Shown here: piece after piece, positions 10,071 through 21,260 of the stretch
Numbering within the stretch: position 1 is the first letter of the stretch
Layout of the letters: each line of letters opens with the position of its first letter
From: Rudaeicoccus suwonensis
GTDB lineage: Bacteria > Actinomycetota > Actinomycetes > Actinomycetales > Dermatophilaceae
Reading direction: 5' to 3'
DNA length: 64,000 bases
NCBI RefSeq assembly: GCF_007829035.1
Contig: NZ_VIVQ01000001.1
Span: 1,612,001 to 1,676,000, forward strand
The notes under the pieces: generated by a model
Told to the model about the DNA's origin: nothing
The model's input: only the letters and a program-made list of their open reading frames with translations
The model's database searches: none
Translations under genes and position numbers: made by a program

Positions 10071-10250
10071 CATCGCCCTCCGTACGTCGCCGAATCGGCG
10101 ACGTACGGGTGCCCGGACTGCCCCGGCACAGCGAGTGCATGGTCGAGATGACGATTACTTCCCAGTATCGCGACCGCGACCGGAAGTAATCGTCTTTCCA
10201 ACCACCCCAGCGTTGCTAGCGTGGCGTATGTGGCGGGTGGGACTCACCGC
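10070..10250 (+). repeat. hairpin-rich core repeat, copy A
   Basis: This 181-base segment is about 95 per cent identical to the reverse complement of 32111-32310, apart from two extra 9-base units there. It contains two strong hairpins. One is a 29-base near-perfect palindrome at 10080-10108 (arms CCGTACGTCGCCGA, one central base). The other has a 13-base perfect stem, GACGATTACTTCC (10150-10162) and GGAAGTAATCGTC (10182-10194), around a 19-base loop. It encodes no recognisable protein. Both hairpins keep complete pairing in both copies. Confidence 0.85.
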
Positions 10251-10252
10251 GC

Positions 10253-10434
10253 GTGTCTGTTACCAGTGGGATCTCCGCGTCCGCACCGAACGACGCACCC
10301 AGGTCATCAACGCGTTCATCGCCTCATCAACGCGTTCATCGCCCTGGCCAAGACAATCACCATCACCCGACTCCTCATCCGCACCGCCTGGACCACCCAC
10401 CGCTGGAACCCAGACCCACACACCGGCCATGACC
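10253..10434 (+). pseudogene. 3' fragment of an IS5-family-type transposase gene, frameshifted
   Basis: Conceptual translation gives RRTQVINAFIA in one frame and, after a shift, INAFIALAKTITITRLLIR followed by TAWTTHRWNPDP, which resembles the C-terminus of actinobacterial IS5-family transposases. The frame change is caused by a perfect 20-base tandem duplication, TCATCAACGCGTTCATCGCC, at about 10304-10343. Everything upstream, including the catalytic DDE residues, is missing. The family name rests on recall of the C-terminal pattern and should be checked by search. Confidence 0.6.
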
Positions 10435-10452
10435 TACCCGCGCAATCTCTAA

Positions 10453-10525
10453 AGGCGAGGCGCCCCGGCGTCGAATATCGCAGGAGGCGGGGTCGGGCCT
10501 TGCTGGAGACCGGCGCGGACTCTGT
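10453..10525. other. short spacer between the IS remnant and the ctaA stop
   Basis: GC-rich spacer of 73 bases with no gene. No clear terminator with a T-run is visible for ctaA. Confidence 0.4.
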
Positions 10526-11449
10526 TCAGTCGCGTCGACGCAGGCTGAGGACCCCCCAGGTGACCGCAACGACGAGCAACGTGGCGCCGAGCATGTGGAA
10601 CTCCACCAGGGTCGCCGGCACGCCGAGGAAGTACTGGGTGTACCCGAGAGCGCCCTGCAAGATCGTGATGATGAGCACCAGGGTCCAGGCGCGCTTGGGC
10701 AGCGGTTCGGACGCGACGAGCACACAGCACAGCAGCATTGCCACGACCAGTCCGCAGAACAGCATCACCGAGTCCGCGTGCAGCCACGCGATCGTGCGCA
10801 CGGCGATGTGCAGTCGTGCAGGCTCCTTGGCGTCGCCGGAATGCGGGCCGGCGCCGGTGGTCATGGTTCCGAGCACCAGCACCACTGCACAGGCAGCACT
10901 GGTCGCCAGAGCGAGCCAGCGGACCTCGTGGCGGATGATCGGTGTGGCCCGTCCATCGCCCTCGTAGGACCGCCATACCAACCAGGCGGATGCAGACACG
11001 AGCACCATCGAGGCCAGGAAGTGGGTGGCCACGATCACGGGGTTGAGCTTCATCAGCACCGAGATGCCGCCGACCACAGCCTGTACCGCGATACCCACGA
11101 GGATGAGCACGACGGGCTGCCACAGATGCTTTCGGCCGCTGCCGCGTCGCATATCCAGGATGATGCCCACGAGCAGTGCGACGGCGACGATACTCACGAC
11201 ACTGGTGAGCATGCGATTGCTGAATTCGACGTACTTGTGCCACGTCTGAGCCTGGTGTGCCACGGGCGTCAGTGACCCGCTGACGCACTCTGGCCAGTCG
11301 GGGCACCCGAGACCGCTGCCGCTGAGTCGCACCAGTCCGCCCGTGAGCACGATGCCGATCTCGACGATCAGGTTAAGCCAGAACAGCCGCCGCAACCAAC
11401 GGGACCCGGCGTCGTCGAGCGGGGCGGATTCCGGCACCGGCAAACGCAT
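10526..11449 (-). CDS. ctaA: heme A synthase (COX15/CtaA family)
   Basis: Converts heme o to heme a for cytochrome aa3 oxidase. The start at 11449 (MRLPVPESAP) gives 307 residues and overlaps the upstream permease stop by one base (TGATG). A longer open frame to 11818 lies wholly inside the permease gene and is rejected. About eight membrane segments are visible. Conserved features include GGLVRLSGSGLGCPDWP near residue 40 with its cysteine, and histidines in QTWHKYVEFSNR, VATHFLAS, WLHADSVM and VEFHMLGATL, the expected heme ligands. The ABC pair upstream is probably co-transcribed with it. Confidence 0.93.
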   Translation of the reverse strand: MRLPVPESAPLDDAGSRWLRRLFWLNLIVEIGIVLTGGLVRLSGSGLGCPDWPECVSGSLTPVAHQAQTWHKYVEFSNRMLTSVVSIVAVALLVGIILDMRRGSGRKHLWQPVVLILVGIAVQAVVGGISVLMKLNPVIVATHFLASMVLVSASAWLVWRSYEGDGRATPIIRHEVRWLALATSAACAVVLVLGTMTTGAGPHSGDAKEPARLHIAVRTIAWLHADSVMLFCGLVVAMLLCCVLVASEPLPKRAWTLVLIITILQGALGYTQYFLGVPATLVEFHMLGATLLVVAVTWGVLSLRRRD

Positions 11450-12189
11450 CAGTCGCTCCACTTGAAGAACCGTGCGGTCAGCGCAGTCGCCAGACCACCC
11501 CAGACCACAAGCACCAGCAAGGGCACGGCCAAGCGCACATCGTGTCCGTTCAGCGCGTCGCGAAGCCCGTTCCCGAGGGCACCGGACGGCAGCAGACGTA
11601 TGGCGGTGCCCAGCGTCGTCGGCATCCGGTCGGTCGGATAGATCAGTCCGCCGCCGGCAGCAAGAAGAATCCAAATGAGGTTGGCGACGGCGAGCACCGC
11701 CTCTGCCCGCAGGACCCCGGCGATCAGCAGAGCGATCGACACCCAGGTCCAGGTGCCGACGACCATCAGGATCGCGGCCACCACGACACCGCTGAGATGC
11801 GGATGCCAGCCCAGGCACACGCCGAGAACCGACAGCAAGACCGTCTGGAGCAGCACGACGACGAAGACGGCGATCGCCTTGCCTGCCAGTAGGCCGGTGC
11901 GACCCAGCGGGGTCACACCGAACAACCGCAGAACGCCATAACGTCGGTCGAAGCCGGTCGCGATGGCCTGACCGGTGAATGCGGTGGAGACGATCGCGAG
12001 AGCCAGGACGCCCGGCACCACCAGGTCGATACGCCGACCGTGCCCGAGATTCGGTGTCTTGGTGATCGCGAGACCGATGAGCACCAACGCCGGGATGATG
12101 AGGGAGACGAGCAGTTGTTCTCCGTTGGACAACAGGGTTCGCGTCTCAAAGGCCGCTTGTGCCCGTGCCCTCGATGCCGTCGTGCTCAT
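11449..12189 (-). CDS. ABC-2 type transporter permease
   Basis: A 246-residue protein with about six hydrophobic segments and the overall look of ABC-2 family export permeases (soluble N-terminus, then paired transmembrane helices). Its ATG overlaps the stop of the ABC ATPase (ATGA) and its stop overlaps the ctaA start, so the three form a tight operon. An ABC pair just upstream of ctaA recurs in actinobacteria, but the substrate is unknown; a role in heme or oxidase biogenesis is inference from position only. Confidence 0.85.
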   Translation of the reverse strand: MSTTASRARAQAAFETRTLLSNGEQLLVSLIIPALVLIGLAITKTPNLGHGRRIDLVVPGVLALAIVSTAFTGQAIATGFDRRYGVLRLFGVTPLGRTGLLAGKAIAVFVVVLLQTVLLSVLGVCLGWHPHLSGVVVAAILMVVGTWTWVSIALLIAGVLRAEAVLAVANLIWILLAAGGGLIYPTDRMPTTLGTAIRLLPSGALGNGLRDALNGHDVRLAVPLLVLVVWGGLATALTARFFKWSD

Positions 12190-12911
12190 CGTGCGGTGTC
12201 CTTGCTGCGGCGGGTGAGGTCGAAGTATGTCTGTTCGAGGCCGACGGTGCCGCTCACGGTCGCGACGTCGCCCTGTGCCACGACCGAGCCGCCGGCGACG
12301 ATGATGACCTGGTCGGCGAGGCGCTCGGCCTCTTCGAACGAGTGGGTCGTCACCACGATCGTCGTGCCGCGGTCGCGGTGTTCTCGCACGAGATCCCAGA
12401 CGTCGAGCCGAGCATGCGGATCGAGGCCGGCGCTCGGCTCGTCGAGGAATGCGACCTTCGGGCGGCCTACGAGTGCGGCAGCCAAGGCGACGCGCTGTCG
12501 CTGACCACCGGACAGGCGCCGCAGGTTGGTTCGCTGGAAGTCACCGATACCGAGCGCGTCGACGAGGGCCGGAAGAGCGTCCGGCTCGTCATACAGCGCG
12601 GCCAGATGCTTCAGCAGACGTAGTGGCCTGACAGAACCGGGCAGGCCGCCGTCCTGCAGCATCACGCCGACTCGGGCACGATGCTCCGCCGAGGCGTGCC
12701 ACGGGTCGGTGTCCAGCACCCGGATGGTTCCGGAGTCGGGGCGACGCAGGCCCTCGGCCATCTCCATGATGCTGGTCTTGCCGGCGCCGTTGGGCCCGAG
12801 AACACAGGTGATTGCTGCGGCCGGAGCCGCCCAACTCATCCGGTCAAGTGCCTGTTTGCTGCCGTAATGGTGGGTGACCTGATCAACCACCACAGTTTCG
12901 GCTTCAGTCAC
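12186..12911 (-). CDS. ABC transporter ATP-binding protein
   Basis: The 241-residue ATPase has Walker A GPNGAGKTS, signature LSGGQRQRVALA, Walker B AFLDEPSAGLDP and the switch histidine in VVTTHSFEEAERL, all intact. It works with the ABC-2 permease encoded immediately downstream. The start is GTG at 12909-12911 with no ribosome site. A TAGAAT hexamer (12925-12920, minus strand) ends 8 bases before it, so the transcript is probably leaderless. The substrate is not predictable. Confidence 0.9.
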   Translation of the reverse strand: MTEAETVVVDQVTHHYGSKQALDRMSWAAPAAAITCVLGPNGAGKTSIMEMAEGLRRPDSGTIRVLDTDPWHASAEHRARVGVMLQDGGLPGSVRPLRLLKHLAALYDEPDALPALVDALGIGDFQRTNLRRLSGGQRQRVALAAALVGRPKVAFLDEPSAGLDPHARLDVWDLVREHRDRGTTIVVTTHSFEEAERLADQVIIVAGGSVVAQGDVATVSGTVGLEQTYFDLTRRSKDTAR

Positions 12912-12919
12912 AGGGATCG

Positions 12920-12984
12920 ATTCTAGGTGGCTTGAAAGTACTGCGGTTTCGCAGGGTCGGGACCTGAGTGCTCGGCAGTAAACT
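12920..12984. promoter_or_regulatory. divergent promoters for the ABC/ctaA operon and the GH3 gene
   Basis: On the minus strand TAGAAT (12925-12920) sits 8 bases from the ABC ATPase GTG. On the plus strand TAAACT (12979-12984) lies 41 bases before the ATG of the glycosidase gene, leaving a leader with a ribosome site. These are assigned by match to TANNNT only. Confidence 0.4.
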
Positions 12985-13025
12985 TATGTGAATTCTCTGT
13001 CATCGCGGGTGTAGGGGTGGGATCG

Positions 13026-14243
13026 ATGGGATTTCGACGAGGCCGTCTGGTCACAGCTGGTGTGGTGTCGACCGTCATGGCAGCGGGGGCGGTCGGCATT
13101 TCGGCACCGGCGCATGCAGCGCTGTCGGCTCACCAGGCTGCGCATCACCAGAGTGCGCATCACGAGTTCGCCAGCCGCCAGTTCGCAAGTGCGTGCAGCG
13201 TCGACACCTTGATGAGCCGTATGACGCTGCAGCAGCGCGTGGGTCAGTTGTTCATGGTCGGAACACCGGCGACCGGTGCCTCGAGTGCGCTGCTCGCCGA
13301 CATCGGCAGCTATCACATCGGCAATGCGTTCCTGTCCGGTCGCAGCTACGACGGCAAAGCGGCGCCATCGGCCACGACTGCTGCCATCCGTGGCCGGATG
13401 ACGAGTGCCGCGACGTATGCCGTACGGCCCTTCGTCGGCACCGACCAGGAGGGTGGCGAAGTCCAGGTGCTGCAAGGCCCGGGCTTTTCCGCGATGCCCA
13501 CGGCTCTGGCGCAGGGGCGGTGGGACTGGCAGACCGAGCAGGCCAACGCCGCCGCGTGGGGTGCGCAACTGAAGTCCGTGGGGGTGAATGTCGACCTTGC
13601 TCCGGTGGGGGACACCGTCGGAAGTGCCGCCGGTGCTGCCGCCAACCCGCCGATCGGACAGTTCCAGCGCGAATACTCCTACAACACGTCGGTGGTGACC
13701 TCGGATGTCGGATCGGTGATCCGCGGCATGCGTCTCGCGGGCGTCGACACCGCGACGAAGCACTTCCCGGGGCTGGGGTACGTGCACCAGAACACCGACA
13801 CCTCCTCCTGGGTGCACGACACCGTGACCACCAAGACGGGTTCGATGATCCAGCCCTACAAGGAGGCCATCTCGCAGGGCGGCGCGTTCATCATGGTGTC
13901 CTCGGCGATCTACAACCACATCGACGCGTCCCAGCCGGCGGTGTTCTCCGCATCCACCATCGGCTGGTTGCGCAACACGCTCGGCTTCACCGGCCTGGTC
14001 ATCAGTGACGACCTCGGCGATGCAGTGGCCATGTCGCCGTACTCCTACGGCACGCGTGCCGTGAACTTCTTCAATGCATACGGCGACGTCCTGCTCACGG
14101 TCGATCCGGCGTCGGTGCCCGCGATGGTGAGCGCTGTCGTGTCGCTCGCGCAGAACAATCATGAGTTCGCGAACAAGATCTGGACGGCGTCCGAGCGGGT
14201 TCTGATCGCCAAGCAGCAACTGGGTCTCTTGCCGGCCTGCTGA
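13026..14243 (+). CDS. secreted GH3-type beta-N-acetylhexosaminidase-like protein
   Basis: Probably acts on N-acetylglucosaminides outside the membrane. A signal peptide is clear: RRGR, then a hydrophobic stretch ending AHA, with cleavage near residue 33 of the ATG form. The GH3 N-terminal domain fills the rest, with VGTDQEGGEVQ, the substrate-binding KHFPG motif and the nucleophile region VISDDLGDA. It departs from NagZ enzymes in having KHFPGLG rather than KHFPGHG, and the loop after it lacks the usual DSH triplet. Catalysis may therefore be altered. The ATG at 13026 has a GGGG ribosome site; an in-frame GTG at 13017 is less likely. Confidence 0.8.
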   Translation: MGFRRGRLVTAGVVSTVMAAGAVGISAPAHAALSAHQAAHHQSAHHEFASRQFASACSVDTLMSRMTLQQRVGQLFMVGTPATGASSALLADIGSYHIGNAFLSGRSYDGKAAPSATTAAIRGRMTSAATYAVRPFVGTDQEGGEVQVLQGPGFSAMPTALAQGRWDWQTEQANAAAWGAQLKSVGVNVDLAPVGDTVGSAAGAAANPPIGQFQREYSYNTSVVTSDVGSVIRGMRLAGVDTATKHFPGLGYVHQNTDTSSWVHDTVTTKTGSMIQPYKEAISQGGAFIMVSSAIYNHIDASQPAVFSASTIGWLRNTLGFTGLVISDDLGDAVAMSPYSYGTRAVNFFNAYGDVLLTVDPASVPAMVSAVVSLAQNNHEFANKIWTASERVLIAKQQLGLLPAC

Positions 14244-14326
14244 CGGTTGTCGATGTGACTGGTCCCGAGGCGAGAGGGTGGGGCTCCGGGCTGGATGCCG
14301 GAGGTTAGGTTTGCCTGTCTGGAGAC

Positions 14327-14346
14327 GTGATTGGTAATTACGTCAC
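14327..14346. promoter_or_regulatory. candidate SufR operator overlapping the suf promoter
   Basis: GTGA (14327-14330) and TCAC (14343-14346) form an inverted repeat with 12 bases between them, enclosing the palindrome GTAATTAC (14334-14341). It lies 10 bases before the sufR GTG, downstream of a TTGCCT -35-like box (14311-14316), and overlaps the likely -10 (TAATTA). This is where an autoregulating [4Fe-4S] repressor would bind. The assignment is by position and symmetry. Confidence 0.5.
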
Positions 14347-14355
14347 ACTTGTGTT

Positions 14356-15050
14356 GTGAATATCGGACCTGCATCCACGGACGTGCGTACGCGCGACCGG
14401 GTGCTGCGCACGATTTCCGAACGTGGGCCGGTCACCGCAGCTGCTCTCGCGGAGACCCTCGGCCTCACCTCCGCCGCTGTGCGCCGACACCTTGAAGGAC
14501 TGGCGGCCGAGGGCTTCGTGGAAGATCGAGAGCTTCCCCGTGTCGGTGGGCGCAAGCGTGGCCGCCCGGCACGAGCGTTCGTGGTCAGTGACAAGGGCCA
14601 TGCGAGTCTGCGCAGCGACTACGCGTCCCTGGCCGCGTCCTTGTTGAAATTCCTCGACGAGACCGGCGGCGAGGAGGCGGTGACGCAATTCGCTCGCGAG
14701 CGTGCCGAGGCGCTCGCCACACGTGTCCGTCCGCGGGTCGATGCGGCAGGTCCCGACATCGGTGACCGCACGGCCGCCCTTGCGAAGGCGCTCACCGACG
14801 AAGGATTTGCTGCGACCACCCGGCCGGTCGGTGACGGAACACCGTTGGCCGGCGTGCAGTTGTGCCAAGGGCACTGCCCCGTGCAACACGTTGCGGCCGA
14901 CTTCCCGCAGTTCTGCGATCAGGAGGCGAAGGCCTTCTCTTCGACCCTCGGCGTACACGTGCAGCGGCTCGCGTCATTGGCCCGCGGCGATCATGTGTGC
15001 ACCACTTTCGTACCAACCGCCCCATCCCATGCGACTGAAAGGCATTCGCG

Positions 15051-15054
<4 letters not shown>
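14356..15054 (+). CDS. sufR: SufR-type iron-sulphur transcriptional regulator
   Basis: A 232-residue DeoR/ArsR-like regulator that heads the SUF operon and in related bacteria represses it when its [4Fe-4S] cluster is loaded. The N-terminal winged helix covers about residues 10-75 ([20 protein letters not shown]). Four C-terminal cysteines at 170, 174, 187 and 215 can ligate the cluster. The start is GTG at 14356, just after a palindromic candidate operator, suggesting autoregulation. The stop overlaps the sufB start (ATGA), so regulator and machinery are made together. Confidence 0.9.
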
Positions 15055-16468
<1,414 letters not shown>

Positions 16469-16469
<1 letters not shown>

Positions 16470-17659
16470 TGTCGTTGCTGACGCCCGAAGCACGAACCCA
16501 CACCGACCCGGCCGCCCAGGCCAGTGGTCAGCCCATCCCGGACCAGTCGCGCGCCGAACGCCGTACGTCCTTCGAAGTCGCCGACTTCGCGGTGCCGCAC
16601 GGTCGTGAGGAGGAATGGCGGTTCACCCCCGTCGACCGGCTCACGAACCTGCTGTCCGACGCAGCCACCGACGAGGGCGCGGTCGAGATCACGACGACCG
16701 GCACCGAGGGTGTCGAGCTCGGCTCGTTGGCCGCCGGTCAGGCTCCCCGGGGCACCGTGCTGGTCCCCGCTGACCGCGCCGCGGTCGTCGCCTCTGCCAA
16801 CAGTGGTGAAGCACTGCACGTCCGGATCCCGGCCGAAGCGCAGCTGACCGAACCCGTCCGCGTCCACGTGCACGGTCGTGGCGCCGGTCGGCGCAGCAAC
16901 GCCCACCATGTCGTCGAGGCTCAGCGTCACAGCAAGTCCGTTGTCGTGCTGGAGCACACGGGTGCTTCTGACCACACCGGCAACCTCGAAGTCGTCGTCG
17001 GCGACGGAGCCGACCTGACCGTGGTCACCGTTCAGCAGTGGGACGACAGCGCGATCCACCTCGCGCAGCACGACGCGCTGGTCGGTCGGGATGCGGCATA
17101 CCGCCACATCGCGGTCACCCTCGGCGGTGGCATCGTCCGCATCAACACCAACGTCCGGTATGCCGGGCCTGGTGGTGACGCGACGCTGCTCGGTGTCTAC
17201 TTCGCCGATGCGGGCCAGCACCTCGAGCACCGCTCGTTCGTCGACCACAACGCCCCGCGGTGCACCTCGTTGGTGACGTACAAGGGTGCCCTGCAAGGGG
17301 ATTCGGCCCACACCGTCTGGGTGGGGGATGTGCTGATCCGCGCCGAGGCCGAAGGCATCGAGACCTACGAGCTGAACCGCAACCTGGTGTTGACCGACGG
17401 CGCGCGTGCCGACTCGGTGCCGAACCTGGAGATCGAGACCGGCGACATCGCCGGTGCCGGGCATGCCTCCTCGACCGGTCGCTTCGATGACGAGCAGTTG
17501 TTCTACCTGCAGTCGCGGGGCATCCCCGAGGGCGAGGCACGGCGTCTGGTGGTGCGCGGATTCTTCGCCGACATCGTCGGCAAGATCGGTGTGCCGGAGG
17601 TCGTCGACCCGCTGATGACGGCGATCGAGGCGGAACTCGCCGCCGGGGCGCACTCGTGA
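16469..17659 (+). CDS. sufD: Fe-S cluster assembly protein SufD
   Basis: SufB paralogue that completes the SufBC2D complex and helps iron entry. The start at 16469 overlaps the sufB stop (TGATG), is preceded by GGAAGGAG, and gives 396 residues. A longer open frame reaching back to 16193 lies in sufB and is rejected. Family features include EEEWRFTPVDRL near residue 42, the beta-helix core, and GHASSTGRFDDEQLFYLQSR near the C-terminus. The stop overlaps the Rieske gene start (GTGA). Confidence 0.95.
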
Positions 17660-17994
17660 CCGGTTCTGCCGAAGTCAGCGACTTCGTCAGGGTCTGCGCT
17701 CTGCAGGAACTGCCGACTGTCGGTGCCGCTCGCGCCGAGATCGACGGCGTCCCCGTGGCCATCGTGCGGGTCGAGGACGGCTCCGTGCATGCGGTGAGCG
17801 ACACCTGCTCGCACGCGAACGTCTCGTTGTCCGAAGGCGATGTCGAGGGCTGCACCATCGAGTGCTGGCTGCACGGGTCGCGTTTCGACCTGATCACCGG
17901 CGCGCCGACCGGTCTGCCGGCCACGCGCCCCATTGCTGTGTATCCCGTGAAGATCGACGGCGACGACGTCTACGTCTCCGTCGCAAGAGTTTGA
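17656..17994 (+). CDS. Rieske-type [2Fe-2S] ferredoxin of the suf operon
   Basis: A small 112-residue protein with one Rieske domain. The ligand motifs are CSH (first Cys-X-His) and CWLH (Cys-X2-His), separated by about 16 residues. It probably supplies electrons or acts as a cluster-related ferredoxin for Fe-S assembly; proteins of this kind are often encoded between sufD and sufC in actinobacteria. The start is GTG overlapping the sufD stop. It lacks any oxygenase large-subunit neighbour, so a role in aromatic dioxygenation is unlikely. Confidence 0.9.
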   Translation: MTGSAEVSDFVRVCALQELPTVGAARAEIDGVPVAIVRVEDGSVHAVSDTCSHANVSLSEGDVEGCTIECWLHGSRFDLITGAPTGLPATRPIAVYPVKIDGDDVYVSVARV

Positions 17995-18011
17995 GAGAAG
18001 AGCGAAAAGAT

Positions 18012-20114
<2,103 letters not shown>

Positions 20115-20115
<1 letters not shown>

Positions 20116-20576
20116 TGGACCTCTATCAGGAGCTGATCCTCGACCACTCCAAGCACCCGCAGCATGCAGGTCTGCGTGACCCGTTCGACTCGCAGGTGCA
20201 TCACGTCAACACCACGTGCGGCGACGAGGTGACCTTGCGGGTGCACGTCGACGGCGACGACCGGCAGGCCCGGGTGCAGGACGTGTCGTATGACGCGATG
20301 GGCTGTTCGATCTCGGTGGCTTCGGCATCGGTGCTCGCCGAGGAGGTCATCGGCCACACGGTGGACGAGAGCCTGCAGACCTTCGACGCCATGCGCGCGA
20401 TGCTGACGTCCAAGGGTCAGGACCCCGGCGACGAGGACCTCATCGGCGACGGTGTCGCCTTCGCGGGTGTCGCTAAGTACCCGGCGCGGGTCAAATGCGC
20501 TCTGTTGCCGTGGACGGCATACACCGACGCGTTGATCCAGGCCGGCGTGAACATCATTGAAGAGCAAGCGAACTGA
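20115..20576 (+). CDS. sufU: sulphur-transfer protein SufU
   Basis: Zinc-dependent sulphur acceptor that relays sulphur from SufS to the SufB scaffold in Gram-positive bacteria. The 153-residue product keeps the zinc and sulphur residues in TTCGDE, MGCSIS and VKCALLPW. The ATG overlaps the sufS stop (TGATG). An apparent extended frame from 19980 is inside sufS and is not used. Confidence 0.94.
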
Positions 20577-20587
20577 AGGAAGATTTC

Positions 20588-21208
20588 ATGTCTGACACGG
20601 CCACACCGCCCAGCTCGGGCACGGCTACGTCGCCCGTCTCCTCCGCTGCGGATGCGGTCACGCCGGTGCCTGCTGCTGCCACGGAGCCGGCAACTCCGGT
20701 GACCGCCCCCAGCCCGGAGCCGGCAGCTCCGGAGACGTCGGCTGCTTCAGAGCCGGTGGCACCGGTCGCCGCTGCACCCGCCGACTCGGGCACGCCTATC
20801 GCCTCCGAAGCAGGTGCGTCATCCGTTCCTGCTCCCGCTGCTGCACCCTCGACGGACGGAGCGAAGCCGGCCGGTTCGGCTGGTCCGGGCGTTGGCACTC
20901 CGCCCAATGTGGCGGATCTCGAAGAAGCCATGCGCGATGTCGTCGACCCCGAACTCGGCATCAACGTCGTCGACCTGGGGCTCATCTACGGCATCACCGT
21001 CGACGCAGAGGCGCACGCGGTCATCGACATGACGCTGACGTCCGCCGCCTGCCCGCTGACCGACGTCATCGAGGACCAGACGGCCGGCGCACTGGAGGGT
21101 CTGGTGGCGTCACATCGGATCAACTGGGTGTGGATGCCGCCGTGGGGCCCGGACCAGATCACGCCGGACGGCCGCGAGATGCTGCGGTCGATGGGCTTCA
21201 ACATCTGA
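20588..21208 (+). CDS. sufT: SufT-like DUF59/MIP18 protein with a long Ala/Pro-rich N-terminus
   Basis: The C-terminal ~100 residues are a MIP18/DUF59 domain (DPELGINVVDLGLIYGI and MTLTSAACPLTD with its conserved cysteine), the type that helps Fe-S cluster maturation or delivery; it is the last gene of the suf operon. The first ~105 residues are almost entirely Ala, Pro, Ser, Thr, Val and Glu with no predicted fold. The usual SufT is about 100-120 residues, so this protein is nearly doubled by the tail. The start ATG is 11 bases after sufU with AAGGAAG upstream, so the tail is very probably translated. Confidence 0.88.
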   Translation: MSDTATPPSSGTATSPVSSAADAVTPVPAAATEPATPVTAPSPEPAAPETSAASEPVAPVAAAPADSGTPIASEAGASSVPAPAAAPSTDGAKPAGSAGPGVGTPPNVADLEEAMRDVVDPELGINVVDLGLIYGITVDAEAHAVIDMTLTSAACPLTDVIEDQTAGALEGLVASHRINWVWMPPWGPDQITPDGREMLRSMGFNI

Positions 21209-21260
21209 ATCGAGCCACCGTCATACGGCTCGTGGAACATCTTGCGAAGGGATTGTCGAA

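Larger units (their letters stand above)
9960..10449 (+). mobile_element. degraded IS5-family-like element with terminal inverted repeats
   Basis: A 490-base element is bounded by 18-base inverted repeats, GAGATCGCGCGGGTAGGT (9960-9977) and ACCTACCCGCGCAATCTC (10432-10449), which match at 17 of 18 positions. It is flanked on both sides by TAA (9957-9959, 10450-10452), a likely target duplication of the TNA type seen in some IS5 groups. Inside, left to right, are a 70-base segment with its own 12-base inverted ends (10001-10070), a hairpin-rich core (10070-10250) that recurs inverted at 32111-32310, and the 3' end of a transposase gene. It cannot encode a complete transposase, so it is a dead or non-autonomous remnant. 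Confidence 0.75.

Noticed and set aside
9778-10525. tRNA or rRNA gene in the largest gene-poor gap
   Set aside because: No cloverleaf, anticodon-stem pattern or CCA end was found; the hairpins are simple palindromes.
11450-11818. N-terminal extension of ctaA
   Set aside because: The extra 123 residues are the permease gene in another frame and are Arg-rich without membrane character.
17656-17994. Component of an aromatic-ring dioxygenase
   Set aside because: It sits within the suf operon with overlap and no oxygenase or reductase subunits are nearby.
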